Shown here: in pieces, positions 61,201 through 64,000 of the stretch
Layout of the letters: each line of letters opens with the position of its first letter
Numbering within the stretch: position 1 is the first letter of the stretch
Assembly: GCA_013397455.1 (NCBI GenBank)
Contig: VYZB01000036.1
Location: 2,008,878-2,072,877, forward strand
DNA from: Crotophaga sulcirostris
Lineage: Eukaryota; Chordata; Aves; Cuculiformes; Crotophagidae
DNA length: 64,000 nucleotides
Direction of reading: 5' to 3'
Translations under genes and position numbers: made by a program
The notes under the pieces: model-generated
Seen by the model: only the letters and a program-made list of their open reading frames with translations
The model's database searches: none
Told to the model about the DNA's origin: nothing

Positions 61201-63825
61201 AAATCTTGGAAAATTATTAAAATTACTCATGTTTAAAAAATGAGATAACTTTTAAATGCAAATTGATATGATAATGCTGAAACTTAGAGGTATAATTTAT
61301 TCTACAAATATGCAAAAAGTGAATTTTAAGTATATATTTTTGAAAAGTTCAAACTTCTTTTGCAGCTCTTGCAAACTTAAAATACATTGTCTTTGTGCCA
61401 TACTCTTATAAAAAATTAAATATTATGTTGGCTAAATTGTAACAAATGAGCCAGTGTTTACCATGGTAAGGAGTGCATTGGGGACATAACCATTAGCCAA
61501 GGGTAATTTAGTTTTAGCATTATCAGTTAGAAATAGTGCAGTTCAGTGGAATATTTTATTACATGAAAACATCTGTAACCAATATATCCCTTGGGAAGCT
61601 TACGTGACCTGTGATCTGTTTGGAAAAAAATGCTTCAGTTTTACGAGACTGTTCAAAAGCAAATATGTGCAACAGGCTGTATCCTAGCGGATCTGGAAGG
61701 GGCTCTTTATGTAAGTCCTGGAAATTTCTGGGAGCTGTAGCAGTTTCTCTGCATTCCAAGCTGTAGTTTTCAAACTCACTCCGTAACCTGTGATATTGAA
61801 AGAGATCTGGGTCGCGTGTACAACCATGTAGTCTACCTTTATCAATGCCATGTGACATTTATACACTATTATCCTTGCTATGATGTATCCTAAAACAACT
61901 ACAATCATAGTAAGGTTTGGATCAAAAAGCACAATGTAGACATCTGGAAGTATATTTTATTAAAGTGTGCCAGTGATACAGGAACAAATAGCATCCTTAA
62001 TATATTTCTCAGGCCTTGCTGTTTACCTTTTCATGGCTGCTTTTTTTTCCCTTTCTCCTTCAACGAAGCCAGGATGTGTCATGCTACCTTAAATTTGCAA
62101 AGCAGTCGCCTGTGCTCAGGCCTTCACAGGGCTTTGGCAGGAAAACAAAGTACCCAGCTGCCAAGGACTGTCCGTCAGTCAAGGCCTGGGAACTTGGGGA
62201 GCCAGGAAGACAGGCGATAGACAGCCTGAACTTGACAGCCCATTAGGTACCTGACCTTCTGCTTAAACGACTATTGAATTCTTGAAGATGTGGATTAATG
62301 CTTTCTTTTGTTCCGTGAGTTCAGAGGTGAGATGGGCAGATAGGCGTGCCAATTAGAGACGGCTTTGCCATGGGGTGCTCTGTGTCCTACAGTGCAAGGC
62401 AGCGTCTTAGCGCGCTATTTCTGCAGAGAGGAACTGCTGAGAAAAACTGCGGCTTCTTTACAGAGGGGGAAAGACAGTCGCATTCAGCCAGGGTCTTATT
62501 GCACTGTAACACTCCATAATTACAGGCTACTTTTTGCCTACACCCAGCAATCAAAATTGGCCAGTTTATGACCATAAGCTATACAGGCATGTTCCAAACC
62601 ATAATACATCAAGCACTTTTTCAGCATAGGATACAAAAGTAATAGACTTCATGCCAGTAAGACCATGGTGTATTGCCTTTCTAGCATCACTTCCAGTTCA
62701 CACTTCTTATGTGCAGCTCTGCGGCCTCTGAGGCCCAAACACAGAGTAGTAGAAGGAATCTCTCAGTCAAAAGATAAATTTCCCTTAAAGCAGAGTGAGC
62801 TAGTGCTGCTTTTAAAAAGTCTGCCTTGTTTAGGGTATATTTAAGGCACAGTGTTACCCATTAAGTACTTTATCAGGGCAAAGGCAGAGCAAACTTTTAC
62901 GGATGTATGAAGCAGATCTGCAGGTTCTTTTGTCTGTGGTGATAACACTGTGCCTGGGATTGGGCTGACTGCGAAACTGAGTGTAATTCATCCCAAAACT
63001 TCCATCTGTTCAAAAGATATGAAAAGTGTGTGCTGATGGGTTGGTGGCAGTGTATGTTGGTGGAAGGCATAGAACTGGGAAGAGCGCAAAAAAAATCTAT
63101 TTTGACCCAGAAAGCAGAGGTGCTCTGAGGAAGGCAGATCATTCCCAGGGTGGAAAACCCTTCATTTCCAGTAGGCTAAGAGGTACTTCCCGCCCTGCAA
63201 AGTGAATTCCTGAGACAACAATGTGCCCTTTATGTAAGAAGAGAAACGAGGATGAAGATCCAGGGAGTGAAACCATATGCATCTCAGGATTTTACCTCTT
63301 ATTTGCAATAAGATCAGGATTTTATCCTGGCCCAGCAAATGGCACGTGTCTGGCAGGACTGTAGGTATTTCCCATTCTCAATAAAATAAATGAAGCTAAC
63401 CTGGGAGGCTGGACCTGTATAAATGTGATTTCCCATTTTTAAATGGTGCAAAATATAAGCCTATTCACAGCTGCTGGTGAGTGACTGGTCTTGACAACCA
63501 GCTGCCTTGCATTGCTCTTGTGCTCAGTGCAGGACGGGTCTGGCTGCTCATGCCAGGTTTGAACTGGAACTGGAACTCTGTTTCTCTAAGGCTGTCCACA
63601 CTGTGCGCTGTGGTGTGGGACAGATACTCCCAGGTTGGAGTGACAAATGGCTTCTGTAAACCAGGTAACTGCTTTAGTAATAGCCAAGAGGCAGGGGCAG
63701 TTAGTCATAAAACAATACTAGACCAATGGTACTTTTCTTCTGGGAGTCTGTGCAGAGCCACAGTTGCCCTCAGAACTGAAGATGAGTTTCATGGCTGTAC
63801 TTTATCCACATACAAGAGTGTCCCA
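58244..63825. other. AT-rich noncoding DNA, possible conserved segments
   Basis: No exon or RNA gene is recognised. A 420-base stretch at about 59840-60260 and a CpG-richer patch at about 62340-62490 (seven CpG by hand count) differ in texture from their AT-rich surroundings. A faint resemblance to an old inverted CR1 tail is seen at about 60427-60660 but is not called. Confidence 0.55.
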
Positions 63826-63846
63826 GGCAAGGCAAGGCAAGGCAGG
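63826..63846. repeat. (GGCAA)n microsatellite
   Basis: Three exact GGCAA units followed by a partial unit. It lies inside a 127-codon + strand open frame (63481-63864) that has no recognisable domain and is taken as chance. Confidence 0.9.
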
Positions 63847-64000
63847 CTTTGCATGACACAGTAGGCTAAACTTTATTTGGAGAAAGTTGCATCCTTTATC
63901 ATGTTTATCATTCATGACCAAGAAAGGGTTTCAGTTCTGAGACCAGTGCACAGACAATGTCTAGAAATGGGACAGCTTGTTTTGTCTAGTTTTTTTGAGT

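Noticed and set aside
1..64000. Strand asymmetry of T-runs over A-runs as evidence of + strand transcription
   Set aside because: Runs of eight or more T outnumber those of A on the + strand by my rough count, but the numbers are small and uncorrected. A computed skew over the whole region would be needed.
1..64000. CRISPR arrays, operons, phage or plasmid modules
   Set aside because: No regularly spaced repeats with unique spacers, no tightly packed co-directional genes, and all positive evidence points to a vertebrate genome.

Overview
The window reads as vertebrate nuclear DNA, most probably from a bird. The main evidence is retrotransposon content. Two 3' ends of CR1 LINEs lie on the + strand (about 2581-2794 and 6804-6932), a third CR1 tail lies on the - strand (about 16220-16313), and a much older CR1-class relic lies on the - strand (about 57222-57775). 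CR1 is the dominant LINE of birds and other sauropsids. The sequence is otherwise AT-rich, poor in CpG and sparsely populated by repeats. I see no bacterial, phage or plasmid features, no operons and no CRISPR array.

I find no convincing protein-coding exon and no RNA gene in 64 kb. Open frames are short, scattered over both strands, often lack an ATG start, and show no recognisable domain. The longest (about 214 codons, - strand, 6745-7389) runs antisense through a CR1 copy. The window is best described as a gene desert or the inside of a large intron.

Layout: 1-16 kb is AT-rich noncoding DNA with two young-looking CR1 tails of one subfamily. At 16-22 kb there is a minus-strand CR1 tail, a candidate cryptic exon and a tandem pair of hairpins at 21.3 kb. 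At 22.0-23.8 kb DNA structure and GC content change: a polypurine/G-quadruplex tract, an 11-bp inverted repeat that can fold further, a second G-rich tract with six G-runs, a short palindrome and a GC-richer block of about 0.7 kb that I cannot classify. From 24 to 41 kb there are only microsatellites and plain AT-rich sequence. At 41.6-42.1 kb a palindromic pair of RUNX-like sites is followed by a 270-bp CpG cluster that meets the classical small CpG-island thresholds by hand count and contains a good splice donor. This is the best candidate for a promoter or noncoding first exon. From 43 to 57 kb there are minor tandem duplications and a 50-bp CpG cluster at 55.4 kb. At 57.2-58.2 kb the ancient CR1 relic is followed (upstream on its own strand) by an unexplained protein-like open frame. 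The remainder is AT-rich with possible conserved noncoding segments.

No gene set works together here. I see no convincing new biological system. The most rewarding places to check are the CpG cluster at 42 kb, the structured interval at 22.0-23.2 kb, the double hairpin repeat at 21.3 kb and the 58.0-kb open frame.
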